DNA of 64,000 bases, from assembly GCF_039535785.1 (NCBI RefSeq), contig NZ_BAAAXV010000008.1, forward strand, positions 434,001-498,000, in the 5' to 3' direction. The stretch is from Nonomuraea helvata (GTDB lineage: Bacteria > Actinomycetota > Actinomycetes > Streptosporangiales > Streptosporangiaceae). The notes beneath the pieces are model-generated. The model was not told where the DNA came from. It saw only the letters and a program-made list of their open reading frames with translations, and searched no databases. Below, piece after piece: positions 51,704 through 60,009 of the stretch (position 1 is the first letter of the stretch; every line of letters starts with the position of its first letter). A program made the position numbers and the translations under genes.

Positions 51704-52951
51704 ATGCGCTCCAGGATGAGGCGTGTCTTACTCGACACCCGTTACACACTGGTCGGCTTCCCGACGGCCGTCATCGGCTTCGTGATCATGCTTGCCGGCT
51801 TCGCGGCCGGCGTGGGCACCATGGTCGTATGGCTGGGCGTGCCGCTGCTGGCGGGCACGCTGGTGGCCGCGCGGGGTTTCGCCGACGCGGAGCGCGGCTG
51901 GCTGTCCGATGTGCTCAAGCGGCCGCCCGTACGGCCCCGCTACAAGCCCGCACCGCCCGGCGCGGGCCGCTTCCGCCGGCTGGTCAACCCGCTGACCAGC
52001 GGGCAGTCCTGGCTGGACCTGCTGCACGGCATCGTCAACCTGCCGTTCGCCATCGTGTCGTTCGTGCTCACGGTGGTGTTCTGGGCGCTCCCGCTCGCCG
52101 GCCTGACCTACCCGCTGTACGGCATCATCACCACGCGCATCCCGGGCAACGAGGAGCTGCCCCAGCTGCTCGGCCTGGGCGACGGCTACGTCGTCAACTC
52201 GGTCTTCTACTTCGCCCTCGGCCTGGTCTTCACGCTGGTCCTGCCGTTCGGGACGCGCGGCGCGGCGCTGCTGCGGGCGGGGCTGGGCCGGGCGCTGCTG
52301 ACCGGCGTGGCCGAGCTGCAGGAGCGCATCGACGACCTGGCCGAGGGCCGGGCCGCCGCCGTCTCCGCCGAGGCCAACGCCCTGCGCAAGCTGGAGCGCG
52401 ACATCCACGACGGGCCGCAGCAGCGGCTGGTCTCGCTGGCCATGGAGCTGTCCAGGGCCCAGCGGCAGCTGGCCAAGGACCCCGAGGCCGCGCAGGAAAC
52501 GATCAAGTCGGCCATCGCCGCCACCCGCGAGACGCTCGACGAGCTGCGCGCGCTCTCGCGCGGCATCGCGCCGCCCATCCTGTCCGACCGCGGCCTCGCG
52601 CCCGCGCTGGCCGCCCTGGCCGGGCGCTGCACGGTCCCCGTCGACCTCGACGTGCAGACCGTCGAGCGCTACCAGGCCGCGGTGGAGAACGCGATCTACT
52701 TCGTCTGCGCCGAGACCCTCACCAACGTGGCCAAACACAGCCGCGCCACCACGTGCGCCATCCAGCTTGTCCGCATCGGTAACGCTCTCGTGCTCACGAT
52801 CGGGGATGATGGGGTCGGCGGCGCGCACGTCGCCAAGGGACACGGTCTCGCCGGCCTGGCCGACCGGCTCCGCGCCGTGGACGGGGAGCTCGAGGTGCAG
52901 TCGCCGGACGGCGGGCCGACGTTGATCGTGGCGGAGGTGCCGTGCGGGTAG
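51704..52951 (+). CDS. Sensor histidine kinase, NarL/DesK class
   Basis: A 415-aa membrane kinase. Two pairs of N-terminal helices (FPTAVIGFVIMLAGFAAG, VVWLGVPLLAGTLVAA; IVSFVLTVVFWALPLAGL, VFYFALGLVFTLVLP) frame a proline-rich cytoplasmic loop, as in the DUF4118/sensor-domain kinases of actinobacteria. The HisKA_3 phosphoacceptor is RKLERDIHDGPQQRL (His235). The ATPase has NVAKHSRAT, LTIGDDGVGG and HGLAGLADRL. ATG at 51704 is preferred to GTG at 51659. The last ten bases overlap the regulator's GTG start. The signal is unknown. Confidence 0.9.
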   Translation: MRSRMRRVLLDTRYTLVGFPTAVIGFVIMLAGFAAGVGTMVVWLGVPLLAGTLVAARGFADAERGWLSDVLKRPPVRPRYKPAPPGAGRFRRLVNPLTSGQSWLDLLHGIVNLPFAIVSFVLTVVFWALPLAGLTYPLYGIITTRIPGNEELPQLLGLGDGYVVNSVFYFALGLVFTLVLPFGTRGAALLRAGLGRALLTGVAELQERIDDLAEGRAAAVSAEANALRKLERDIHDGPQQRLVSLAMELSRAQRQLAKDPEAAQETIKSAIAATRETLDELRALSRGIAPPILSDRGLAPALAALAGRCTVPVDLDVQTVERYQAAVENAIYFVCAETLTNVAKHSRATTCAIQLVRIGNALVLTIGDDGVGGAHVAKGHGLAGLADRLRAVDGELEVQSPDGGPTLIVAEVPCG

Positions 52952-53589
52952 TCGTGGCCGATGACGCGGTCCTGATCAGGGCGGGCCTGGTCAGGCTGCT
53001 GGAGGAGTTCGGCTTCGAGGTGGTCGCGACCGTCGGTGACGGCGACGCGCTCGTGGCGGCGATCGCCGAGCACAAGCCGGACGTGTCGGTGGTCGACGTG
53101 CGCATGCCGCCGTCGTTCACCGACGAGGGGCTCAAGGCGGCCGTGGAGGCGCGCCGCAGGGTGCCCGGGACGCCCGTGCTGATCCTCTCGCAGTACGTCG
53201 AGGTCTCCTACGCCGAGGACCTGCTCGCCGACGCCCGGGGCGCGGTGGGCTACCTCCTGAAGGACCGGGTCGTCGACGTGGACGAGTTCCTCGAGGGCCT
53301 GCGGCGGGTGGCCGCGGGCGGCACGGTGTTCGATCCGCAGGTGGTGTCCCAGTTGATGGTGCGCAGGCGCAAGGACGACCCGTTGGCGCAGCTGACGCCG
53401 CGGGAGCGGGAGGTGCTCGGGCTCATGGCCGAGGGGAAGTCCAATCCGGCCATCGGCCGGCAGCTCGTGATCAGCGACGGAGCCGTGGAGAAGCACATCC
53501 GGAGCATCTTCAACAAGCTCGGCCTCTACGCGGAGGACAGCGACCAGCATCGCCGGGTGCTCGCCGTACTCACCTATCTGCGTTCCTGA
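52942..53589 (+). CDS. Response regulator, NarL/LuxR class
   Basis: A 215-aa partner of the preceding kinase. The receiver domain has the acidic pair VVADDAV, the phosphoacceptor in VSVVDVRMP (Asp52) and the lysine in YLLKDRV. A LuxR-type helix-turn-helix follows (LTPREREVLGLMAEGKSNPAIGRQL, AVEKHIRSIFNKL). The GTG start lies inside the kinase gene, so expression is coupled. A strong hairpin at 53614-53639 ends the pair. Targets may include the divergent acyltransferase gene; this is a guess from position. Confidence 0.92.
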   Translation: MRVVVADDAVLIRAGLVRLLEEFGFEVVATVGDGDALVAAIAEHKPDVSVVDVRMPPSFTDEGLKAAVEARRRVPGTPVLILSQYVEVSYAEDLLADARGAVGYLLKDRVVDVDEFLEGLRRVAAGGTVFDPQVVSQLMVRRRKDDPLAQLTPREREVLGLMAEGKSNPAIGRQLVISDGAVEKHIRSIFNKLGLYAEDSDQHRRVLAVLTYLRS

Positions 53590-53613
53590 TCCATCTCTTC
53601 CGGGGGGCTGGCC

Positions 53614-53639
53614 GGTCCGCGCGGCGCCGCGCGCGGACC
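53614..53639. terminator. Bidirectional hairpin between the response regulator and mIHF genes
   Basis: GGTCCGCGCG (53614-53623) and CGCGCGGACC (53630-53639) form a perfect 10-base stem with a 6-base loop between two convergent genes. It lacks a U-tract, as is common in high-GC genomes. Confidence 0.65.
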
Positions 53640-53654
53640 TGGCCGCTCGGGGAT

Positions 53655-53960
53655 TTAGCCGAGCGCGTCGACCAGCTTCTTGCGCTGCTGGGCGCCCAGG
53701 CCGCCGAGACGGCGCTTCTCGTCGACGCCCGCCTCCTCCATCAGCGCGGTGGCCTTGGCCGGACCCACGCCCTTGACGGCGCGGAGCGCCTGGGAGACCT
53801 TGATCTTCTTCGCGATGTCGTCGTCGCGCTCCAGCAGCTGGGCGAACGTCAGCTCGCCGGCCTTGACCTTGGCGAGCAGAGCGGTGCGGGCTGCACGCGC
53901 CTCGGCCGCCTTGGCCAGAGCCGCCTGACGCTGCTCGGGGGTGAGAGTGGGAAGTGCCAT
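53655..53960 (-). CDS. mihF: Actinobacterial integration host factor (mIHF type), divergent paralogue
   Basis: A 101-aa nucleoid-associated protein that binds and bends DNA. It starts MALPTLTPEQRQAALAKAAE as in mIHF/sIHF, with a basic helix, and the helix-two-turn-helix region is ALRAVKGVGPAKATALMEEAG followed by RRLGGLGAQQRKKLVDALG. Compared with typical sIHF (SLPGVGKVRA...RRVRGLG), the middle segment differs (LTFAQLLERDDDIAKKIK), so this is likely a second paralogue in the genome. A GAGGAGAGAA stretch upstream of the ATG provides a good ribosome site. Confidence 0.88.
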   Translation of the reverse strand: MALPTLTPEQRQAALAKAAEARAARTALLAKVKAGELTFAQLLERDDDIAKKIKVSQALRAVKGVGPAKATALMEEAGVDEKRRLGGLGAQQRKKLVDALG

Positions 53961-54063
53961 CTCAGTTCTCTCCTCGGGGAGTTTACGTTCGGGTTCCTGT
54001 TACCCGTGGTGCAGTGGCTAATCATGGCGGATACCAGCGGTTCGTGTTGCAGAAAGCGCCCTC

Positions 54064-54468
54064 TCACCGTGTCCGCCACACCTCGGCGGCCGCTTCCGCG
54101 CATGCCACGTCCTGTGTGACCGTGCCCCCGCTGACCCCGATGCCACCCACCACGCGCCAGCCCTCACCGTGGTCGGCCCAGAGCGGGACGCCCCCTCCGA
54201 CGCACACGAACCCCTCCCGGGGCAGCCCGTGCAGGTCGCCCCCAGGAGCCGTCCGCCCGGCCAGCTCCAGGGTGGACCCGCGCAGGGCCACCGAGGTGTA
54301 CGCCTTGCCCCGCGCGAGCGCCGGCCCCGCGATGCCCGCACCCTCCATACGCTGGAAAGACACCAGATGCCCGCCCTCGTCCACGACCGCCACGGAGATG
54401 GCCACGCCTTCGCGGACCGCCTGCCTGACGGCCGCCTCGGTCATGCGGAGCGCGAGTTCCAGATTCAC
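54064..54468 (-). CDS. GlcG/HbpS-like heme-degrading/sensor domain protein
   Basis: A 134-aa protein of the HbpS/GlcG fold: LALRMTEAAVRQAVREGV, SVAVVDEGGHLVSFQRMEGA, the GGGVPLW loop and VVGGIGVSGGTVTQD. In Streptomyces HbpS binds heme and tunes a two-component system, but most family members are uncharacterised. No signal peptide is present. The start is a GTG at 54468. A standalone gene; the nearest two-component genes at 51.7-53.6 kb are on the other strand and separated by mIHF. Confidence 0.85.
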   Translation of the reverse strand: MNLELALRMTEAAVRQAVREGVAISVAVVDEGGHLVSFQRMEGAGIAGPALARGKAYTSVALRGSTLELAGRTAPGGDLHGLPREGFVCVGGGVPLWADHGEGWRVVGGIGVSGGTVTQDVACAEAAAEVWRTR

Positions 54469-54564
54469 GCCTGCTGCCCCCAGGTTCCTCGGGTTTCCTC
54501 CTCATGCGTACAACCCCTTGGCCGGGCGCGGCAAGATCGCTAGCATGGGTGGAACCCGAGCGAG

Positions 54565-55797
54565 CTATAGCGGCTTCGCCCCCTTCAGCGTGGAATGCGT
54601 CACATTCTGTCGTTCGGGCGTGTCGCGACCCTGGTCAGGGTGGTTTTCCCGCCACTTTTCGAGGCCCTCCGGGGTGAGGAAGGCGTCGAAGACCGACTCC
54701 ATCGCGCCCAGCAGCGCGCCCCGCCAGCCCAGCGCCGAGCCCTCGATCCTCGGCGGGTGGTCGCGGCGGATCGCCATGAGGCCGGGTCCGCAGCTGTCCA
54801 TCAGCGCCTGCCCGGCCCGTTCGTACAGCTCCACGCCGTGGCCCGAGAGGGTCACCACCTCGGGGTCGTGGGCGTTCACGAGGGCCGCGACGCCGCGTCC
54901 GAGCGCTCTCGCGTTGGCCGCGACCGCCTCCTCGCTGGTGGCCAGCACCTGCTCGGCCTGGGCGCGCCCCCTGCCGCCGCCGTAGGCGAGGCCGACGTGG
55001 CGGAGCAGGGCGTTCGCGCCGACGTCCATGCCCCAGCAGCCGATCGCGCCGCACGGGCAGAGGCGGTCGCCGCCCGTGAGCGGCATGTGGCCGAACTCGG
55101 CGCCCGTGCCGCTCGCCCCGGCCAGTGGCCGGCCCTCGACCACGAGCACGCCGCCGAGGTCGAAGTCCACGTGCAGGTGCAGCCCCACCCGCACACCCTG
55201 CAGCCCCCCGCGCCGTGCTTCGGCCAGCGCCGCGAACGCGGTGTCGTTCCCCACGATCGGCCCCTCCGCCCCTTCCAGGCCGAGCAGCTGCGGCACGTCG
55301 ACCGAGCGCCAGCCCAGGTGGGCGATGTCCACCAGGCCGCCGTGCCGGACCGGGCCCGCCAGGGCCACCCCGACGCCGACCACCCGGTGCCCGAGGCGGC
55401 GCCGGTGGGCCGCGAGGGCGTCGCCCAGGGGCCCCAGAACGCCCTCGGGCGTGCCGTCGTGCGGCTGGAGGCCCAGGACCGTCGTCCGGCCGCCCAGCTC
55501 GCAGGCCGCCAGCTCCCAGGCGTCCTCGCGCACGTCCACGGCCAGCGCGAGGGGTCCGCGCGGATGCGGTCCCGGCACCTGCGTCGGGCGTCCCCTGGCG
55601 TGCTCCCGCGCGGGCTCCTCGTGCAGCAGCCCGTCCTCGGCCAGCCCGGCGACCAGCACCGACGCCGTCCCTCTCGCGAGGTTGAGGTCGCGGGTCAGCT
55701 GCGACCTGGTGCGGGTGGCCCCGCAGTCATGTACGGCGCGCAGCAGACGTACCCGGTTGTGCGCGCGAAGCTCGCCACTCGTCGTAGCACCGATCAC
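54565..55797 (-). CDS. ROK-family transcriptional regulator (NagC/XylR type)
   Basis: A 410-aa repressor. The winged helix is at residues 15-60 (AHNRVRLLRAVHDCGATRTRS, LNLARGTASVLVAGL). The ROK domain has ALAVDVREDAWELAACELG, GNDTAFAALAEARRGG, the histidine-containing GTGAEFGHMPL and the zinc cluster CPCGAIGCWG. The GTG start is 23 bases from the divergent MFS gene. An inverted repeat GTTCAC...GTGAAC lies in that gap, so it probably controls the MFS transporter and itself in response to a sugar. Confidence 0.9.
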   Translation of the reverse strand: MIGATTSGELRAHNRVRLLRAVHDCGATRTRSQLTRDLNLARGTASVLVAGLAEDGLLHEEPAREHARGRPTQVPGPHPRGPLALAVDVREDAWELAACELGGRTTVLGLQPHDGTPEGVLGPLGDALAAHRRRLGHRVVGVGVALAGPVRHGGLVDIAHLGWRSVDVPQLLGLEGAEGPIVGNDTAFAALAEARRGGLQGVRVGLHLHVDFDLGGVLVVEGRPLAGASGTGAEFGHMPLTGGDRLCPCGAIGCWGMDVGANALLRHVGLAYGGGRGRAQAEQVLATSEEAVAANARALGRGVAALVNAHDPEVVTLSGHGVELYERAGQALMDSCGPGLMAIRRDHPPRIEGSALGWRGALLGAMESVFDAFLTPEGLEKWRENHPDQGRDTPERQNVTHSTLKGAKPL

Positions 55798-55799
55798 GG

Positions 55800-55826
55800 T
55801 TCACAGTTTATGCTCTAGCCGTGAAC
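55800..55826. promoter_or_regulatory. Candidate ROK operator between divergent genes
   Basis: GTTCAC (55800-55805) and GTGAAC (55821-55826) form an inverted repeat with 15 bases between. The right arm includes the MFS start codon. The core is A/T-richer than the surroundings (AGTTTATGCT), as expected for an operator-promoter region. Confidence 0.5.
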
Positions 55827-57056
55827 AAAATCCCCCTTGATGCCAGACGTGCCCGTATCGGAGTGTTTGGATTCTTCTTTCTCGCCGGATTCGTCATGGG
55901 TCTGTGGGCCGCCGGGCTCCCGTCCCTGAACGACCGGCTCGACCTGGGCTTCGCCAGGCTGGGCAGCGTCCTGCTGCTGATCTCCGGCGGCGCGCTGGTG
56001 TCGATGCTGGTGGCCGGGCCCCTGGTGGACCGGTGGTCGAGCCGCCGGGTGTGCTGGATCGGCGGCCCCTTCTCCGGGCTGGTGCTGCTCGGGCCCGCGC
56101 TGGCGCCCTCGTACTGGGCGCTGGTGGTGCTGGCGGTGGTGTTCGGGATCGGGCTGGGGGTGACCGAGGTCGGCATGAACACCCACTCCGTCGAGGTCGA
56201 GCGCCGCTACGGCCGCCCGATCATCTCGGCCTTCCACGGCACGTGGAGCCTGGGCGGCGCGGCCGGCGGCGGCCTCACCTCGCTCATGCTCAAGGTGGGT
56301 GTGGATCCCCAGTGGCTGCTGATCGTGGCGGCGCTGGTGGTGCCCTTCCTGTACGTGGCCGCGGCGCGCCTGCTGCTGCCCGACCCGCCCGCGCATGCCT
56401 CCTCGCCGGAGCCGGGCGCCACCCGGGGCTCGTCGCTGGGCTGGGGGCTGATCGCGCTCCTGGGCCTGGCCGCCTTCGCCGGCCACCTGAGCGAGGGCGC
56501 CGCCATCGACTGGGCCGCGCTGCACGCCCGTTCTGTGCTGCGGACGGATCCCGCGATGGCGCCGCTCGCGTACACGATCTTCTCGGTCGCCATGACCTCC
56601 ATCCGCCTGCTCGGTGACCCGATCAGGGCCCGCCTCGGCTCGGTGCGCACCATCCAGCTCGCCGGCCTCCTCGCCACGGCCGGCTACGTCCTGGTGCTGG
56701 CGTCGCCGGCGACCGGCGAGCTGCGGGTCGTCTGCGCCTGGACCGGCTGGGCCCTCGCCGGTGTGGGTCTGGCCACGGTGGTCCCGGTCCTGTTCAGCGC
56801 GGTCGGCGCCGTCGGCGGGCGGGTGGGGCGCGCGCTGGCCATGGTGACGGCCTTCGGTTACAGCGGCCTGCTCCTGGGGCCCGCGGTGCTGGGGTACGTG
56901 GCGGAGGCGTCCTCGCTCCCGATCGCGCTGATCATCCCCGCGGTCCTGGCCGCCGTCGTGAGCCTCACCGGCGCCCCCGCGATCCGCTCCCTGACCCGCC
57001 TCCCGCCCGCCGCCGCCGACGTGGGCGATCCCGCCCCCGCCAGCGCCCGCGACTGA
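55821..57056 (+). CDS. MFS transporter (sugar/multidrug type)
   Basis: A 411-aa major-facilitator protein with about 12 helices. The N-terminal half starts VFGFFFLAGFVMGLWAAGLPS and carries the inter-helix 2/3 motif LVDRWSSRR. VTEVGMNTHSVEVERRYGRP and SAFHGTWSLGGAAGG are typical of the FucP/YfcJ-like group. The C-terminus has an acidic/proline tail. The GTG start overlaps the inverted repeat shared with the ROK gene. Substrate unknown; the ROK pairing suggests a sugar or an efflux role linked to sugar status. Confidence 0.87.
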   Translation: MNKIPLDARRARIGVFGFFFLAGFVMGLWAAGLPSLNDRLDLGFARLGSVLLLISGGALVSMLVAGPLVDRWSSRRVCWIGGPFSGLVLLGPALAPSYWALVVLAVVFGIGLGVTEVGMNTHSVEVERRYGRPIISAFHGTWSLGGAAGGGLTSLMLKVGVDPQWLLIVAALVVPFLYVAAARLLLPDPPAHASSPEPGATRGSSLGWGLIALLGLAAFAGHLSEGAAIDWAALHARSVLRTDPAMAPLAYTIFSVAMTSIRLLGDPIRARLGSVRTIQLAGLLATAGYVLVLASPATGELRVVCAWTGWALAGVGLATVVPVLFSAVGAVGGRVGRALAMVTAFGYSGLLLGPAVLGYVAEASSLPIALIIPAVLAAVVSLTGAPAIRSLTRLPPAAADVGDPAPASARD

Positions 57057-57075
57057 CCGATCTGCGCGCCGTCCC

Positions 57076-57110
57076 GCCTGCCCTGCCGCGCGCTCGCCGG
57101 TGGGGCAGGC
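57076..57110 (+). terminator. Possible terminator after the MFS gene
   Basis: GCCTGCCC (57076-57083) and GGGCAGGC (57103-57110) pair across a 19-base loop starting 20 bases after the MFS stop. The long loop and absent T-tract make this tentative. Confidence 0.35.
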
Positions 57111-57176
57111 GCAGGTCGCGTTGCGGGATCGTGACTTGACCTGCAAGTTACATCCAGGTTTCATGTCCCACACGCG

Positions 57177-57188
57177 GTAAACGTTTAC
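57177..57188. promoter_or_regulatory. LacI-type operator O1
   Basis: GTAAACGTTTAC is a perfect 12-base palindrome with the central CG step typical of LacI-family sites. It is repeated identically 23 bases downstream. Confidence 0.85.
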
Positions 57189-57199
57189 GGCAGTTGATC

Positions 57200-57211
57200 G
57201 TAAACGTTTAC
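57200..57211. promoter_or_regulatory. LacI-type operator O2
   Basis: A second perfect GTAAACGTTTAC, 23 bases centre-to-centre from O1 (about two helical turns) and 22 bases before the LacI start. Two dimers would lie on the same face of the helix, so cooperative autoregulation is likely. Confidence 0.85.
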
Positions 57212-57233
57212 ACCCATCAGGGAAGGGACAGCC

Positions 57234-58271
57234 GTGGCCGACGGACCGACGATCAACACGATCGCCGAGCGCGCCGGTGTCTCGATAGCCTCCGTCTCGC
57301 GGGTGCTGAACGGCCTGCCGACCAGGCAGGAGACCGTGCGCAAGGTGATGGCCGCCGCCGACGAGCTCGGCTACGTGCGCAACGCCGTGGCCAGGTCGCT
57401 CAAGTCGCGCCGCACCCACCAGGTCGCCTTCGCCATGGCCGATGTCGGCAACCCCGCCTACCTGGCGATGCTCCGTCAGATCCAGCCCGTGCTGAAGGCC
57501 GCCGGGTACCGGCTCGTGCTGCACTCCACCGACGCCGTCGTGGCTGACGAGATCGACGTGCTGCACAGCCTGGGGGAGCGGTACGTGGACGGGCTGATCA
57601 TGAGCCCGCTGCGGGTCACCGAGGCCCACCTCGAGATGCTGGCCGCCGCCAGGGCACCCGTCGTGATCATCGGCTCGGTGCCCGACGGCACCCGCGTGGA
57701 CAACGTGCGGGCGGACTCGCGGACCGGCGTCCGGCTGGCGGTCGATCATCTGTACGCGCTCGGCCGCCGCAGGATCGCCATGGTCAACGGCCCGCTGGAC
57801 ACCGTCCCCGGCGCCTCCCGCGGTGAGGCCTACCGTGAGGCGCTGCGGGACCTGGGCGTGCCCTACGACGAGAACCTCGTGCAGATCGGCGACTTCTACC
57901 GCGCGGAAGGGGGCCGCGCGGTGGCGGAGCTGCTCGCCAGGGTCCCCGACGTGGACGCGCTGCTGTGCGCGAACGACCTGATCGCCCTGGGCGCGCTCGA
58001 CGTGCTGCGGGCCGCGGGGCGCCGGGTGCCGGACGACGTGGCGGTGGTCGGCATGGACGACACCGACCTGGCCGCCGCCTCCTGGCCCGCGCTGACCAGC
58101 GTCTCGCTCGGGTCCGCCGAGCGCGGCAAGGCCGCCGCCGAGCTGCTGCTCGAACGGCTGCAGGGTGGCGATCGCGAGCCAAGGCTGGTCACCGTCCCGC
58201 CCCGACTCGTGATCCGCGCCTCCACCGCCGGGGAGTCGGCGGAGTCGGCAGACGAAAGGGAGAGAGCGTGA
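57234..58271 (+). CDS. LacI-family regulator of the importer-4 / ADP-ribosylglycohydrolase operon
   Basis: A 345-aa regulator with the DNA-binding domain TINTIAERAGVSIASVSRVLN and hinge YVRNAVARSLKSRRT. The effector domain has QVAFAMADVGNPAYLAML, GRRRIAMVNGPLDTVPGA and VAVVGMDDTDLAAAS. The GTG start is at 57234. It is the first gene of the operon it probably controls; its TGA overlaps the GTG of the first permease. Being encoded ahead of the transporter under twin operators implies negative autoregulation. The effector should be the imported compound or its breakdown product. Confidence 0.9.
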   Translation: MADGPTINTIAERAGVSIASVSRVLNGLPTRQETVRKVMAAADELGYVRNAVARSLKSRRTHQVAFAMADVGNPAYLAMLRQIQPVLKAAGYRLVLHSTDAVVADEIDVLHSLGERYVDGLIMSPLRVTEAHLEMLAAARAPVVIIGSVPDGTRVDNVRADSRTGVRLAVDHLYALGRRRIAMVNGPLDTVPGASRGEAYREALRDLGVPYDENLVQIGDFYRAEGGRAVAELLARVPDVDALLCANDLIALGALDVLRAAGRRVPDDVAVVGMDDTDLAAASWPALTSVSLGSAERGKAAAELLLERLQGGDREPRLVTVPPRLVIRASTAGESAESADERERA

Positions 58272-59182
58272 CGGCGACCGTGACGAGACCGGCGCCGCCG
58301 CGGGGCACGCGGCGCGCCCGCCGCCGGGTCCCGCGCCAGACGCGCGAGATGTGGCTGCTCATGCTGCCGGCCCTGGTGCCGGTGGCGCTGTTCAGTGTCG
58401 GCCCGCTGCTGTACGGCATCGGCCTGGCGTTCACCGACGCCCGCAACACCCGCGTCCACGAGACGAGCTTCGTCGGCCTCGAGAACTTCGGCAGGCTGCT
58501 GACCGACGACGAGTTCTGGTCCTCGTTCAAGATCGGCGCGATCTGGAGCGTCTCCGTGACCGTGCTGCAGTTCCTGGCCGCGCTCGGCCTGGCGCTGCTG
58601 CTCAACCAGAACCTGCGCTTCAGGAGCGTGGCAAGGGTGCTGGCGGTGGTGCCGTGGGCGATGCCGCCCGTGGTCATCGGCCTGATGTGGAAGCTCGTCT
58701 ACCACCCCGACGCCGGCATCCTGAACGACCTGCTGGGCACGGACGTCAACTGGCTGGCCGACTTCTCGCTCGCGCTGCCCGCGATCATCGTGGTCGGCGT
58801 CTGGACCGGCATGCCGCAGACCACGGTGGTGCTGCTGGCGGGTCTGCAGGGCATCCCCAAGGAGCTCTACGAGGCGGGCGAGGTGGACGGCGCGACCCGC
58901 TGGCGGCGGTTCTGGAACATCACGCTGCCGCAGCTGCGGCCGGTGGTCGTGGCGATCACCTCGCTCGACTTCGTGTGGAACATCAACCAGTTCGGCCTGG
59001 TCTACGTGCTCACGCAGGGCGGGCCGGGCGGGCAGACGCGGCTGCCGATGCTGTTCGCGTACGAGGAGGCGTTCAGGTACCGGATGGCCAGTTACGCCTC
59101 GATGCTGGGCCTCGCCATGGCGATCGTCGTGCTCGCCGTGCTCGGACTGTACCTGTGGCGCCAGATGAGGGAGGCCAAGTGA
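58268..59182 (+). CDS. Sugar-type ABC transporter permease, MalF type (importer 4)
   Basis: A 304-aa permease with a strongly basic N-terminus (PRGTRRARRRVPRQTREM), helix 1 WLLMLPALVPVALFSVGPLL and EAA loop ELYEAGEVDGAT. The GTG start overlaps the LacI stop. The frame extends upstream inside the LacI gene without meaning. Its stop overlaps the next ATG by one base. Confidence 0.9.
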   Translation: MTATVTRPAPPRGTRRARRRVPRQTREMWLLMLPALVPVALFSVGPLLYGIGLAFTDARNTRVHETSFVGLENFGRLLTDDEFWSSFKIGAIWSVSVTVLQFLAALGLALLLNQNLRFRSVARVLAVVPWAMPPVVIGLMWKLVYHPDAGILNDLLGTDVNWLADFSLALPAIIVVGVWTGMPQTTVVLLAGLQGIPKELYEAGEVDGATRWRRFWNITLPQLRPVVVAITSLDFVWNINQFGLVYVLTQGGPGGQTRLPMLFAYEEAFRYRMASYASMLGLAMAIVVLAVLGLYLWRQMREAK

Positions 59183-60000
59183 TGAGGCGTGTCCCGCAGT
59201 ACGCGGCGCTGGTCGCGTACATCGTCTTCCTGGCGTTCCCGCTGGTCTGGCTGCTCTCGACGGCGCTGAAGACGCCGCGGGAGATGGCCATGGCCGACCC
59301 CACCTGGATCCCGCGCGACCCGACGCTGGCCAACTTCGCCGACGCGTTCGGCGAGCAGGACCTGGTCGGCGCGGCGCTGCGCAGCCTGGTCGTGGCGCTG
59401 TTCAGCAGCGTGCTCACGGTGCTGGTCTCGCTGCCCGCCGCCTACGCCATGGCGCGCTACCGCGGCCTGCTCAACAAGATCGCCATCGGGTGGGTGCTGG
59501 TCAGCCAGGTGTTCCCGTTCATCCTGATCATCATCCCGCTCTTCATGATCATGCGTGACCTGGCGCTGGTGAACACGCTGCCCGGCCTCGTGCTGGTGCA
59601 CGTGACGTTCACGCTGCCGTTCGCGCTGTGGATGCTGCAGGGATACGTGCGGGCGGTGCCGCGCGAGCTGGAGGAGGCCGCGGCCGTGGACGGCGCGACC
59701 CGGCTGCGCTCGATCGCGAGCGTGGTCGCGCCGCTGCTCGCGCCCGGCGTGGTGGCCACGCTGCTGTTCTCGTTCATCTCGTCGTGGAACGAGTTCATGT
59801 TCGCGCTCGTCATCCTGCAGAACCCGGATGTCATGACGCTCCCGCTCACGCTGGTGAGGTTCACCGGCCCGGAGGGGGTGGCCAGGCTCGGCCCGCTGGC
59901 CGCGGCGTCGCTCATGGCGACGATCCCGAGCCTGATCTTCTTCGCAATCATTCAGCGGCGACTGAAGTCCGGCCTGATGGCCGGCGCCGTGAAGGGCTAG
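59182..60000 (+). CDS. Sugar-type ABC transporter permease, MalG type (importer 4)
   Basis: A 272-aa permease with six predicted helices (first YAALVAYIVFLAFPLVWLL) and EAA loop ELEEAAAVDGAT. ATG at 59182 shares a base with the previous TGA; a GTG one codon earlier is equally placed. The C-terminus RRLKSGLMAGAVKG is standard. The binding protein follows nine bases downstream, behind AGGAGG. No ATPase is encoded. Confidence 0.9.
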   Translation: MRRVPQYAALVAYIVFLAFPLVWLLSTALKTPREMAMADPTWIPRDPTLANFADAFGEQDLVGAALRSLVVALFSSVLTVLVSLPAAYAMARYRGLLNKIAIGWVLVSQVFPFILIIIPLFMIMRDLALVNTLPGLVLVHVTFTLPFALWMLQGYVRAVPRELEEAAAVDGATRLRSIASVVAPLLAPGVVATLLFSFISSWNEFMFALVILQNPDVMTLPLTLVRFTGPEGVARLGPLAAASLMATIPSLIFFAIIQRRLKSGLMAGAVKG

Positions 60001-60009
60001 GAGGCTCAT

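Noticed and set aside
55815-57749. Minus-strand frame of 644 codons opposite the MFS and LacI genes
   Set aside because: It is a shadow frame; it crosses the twin operators and the intergenic region without change in character.
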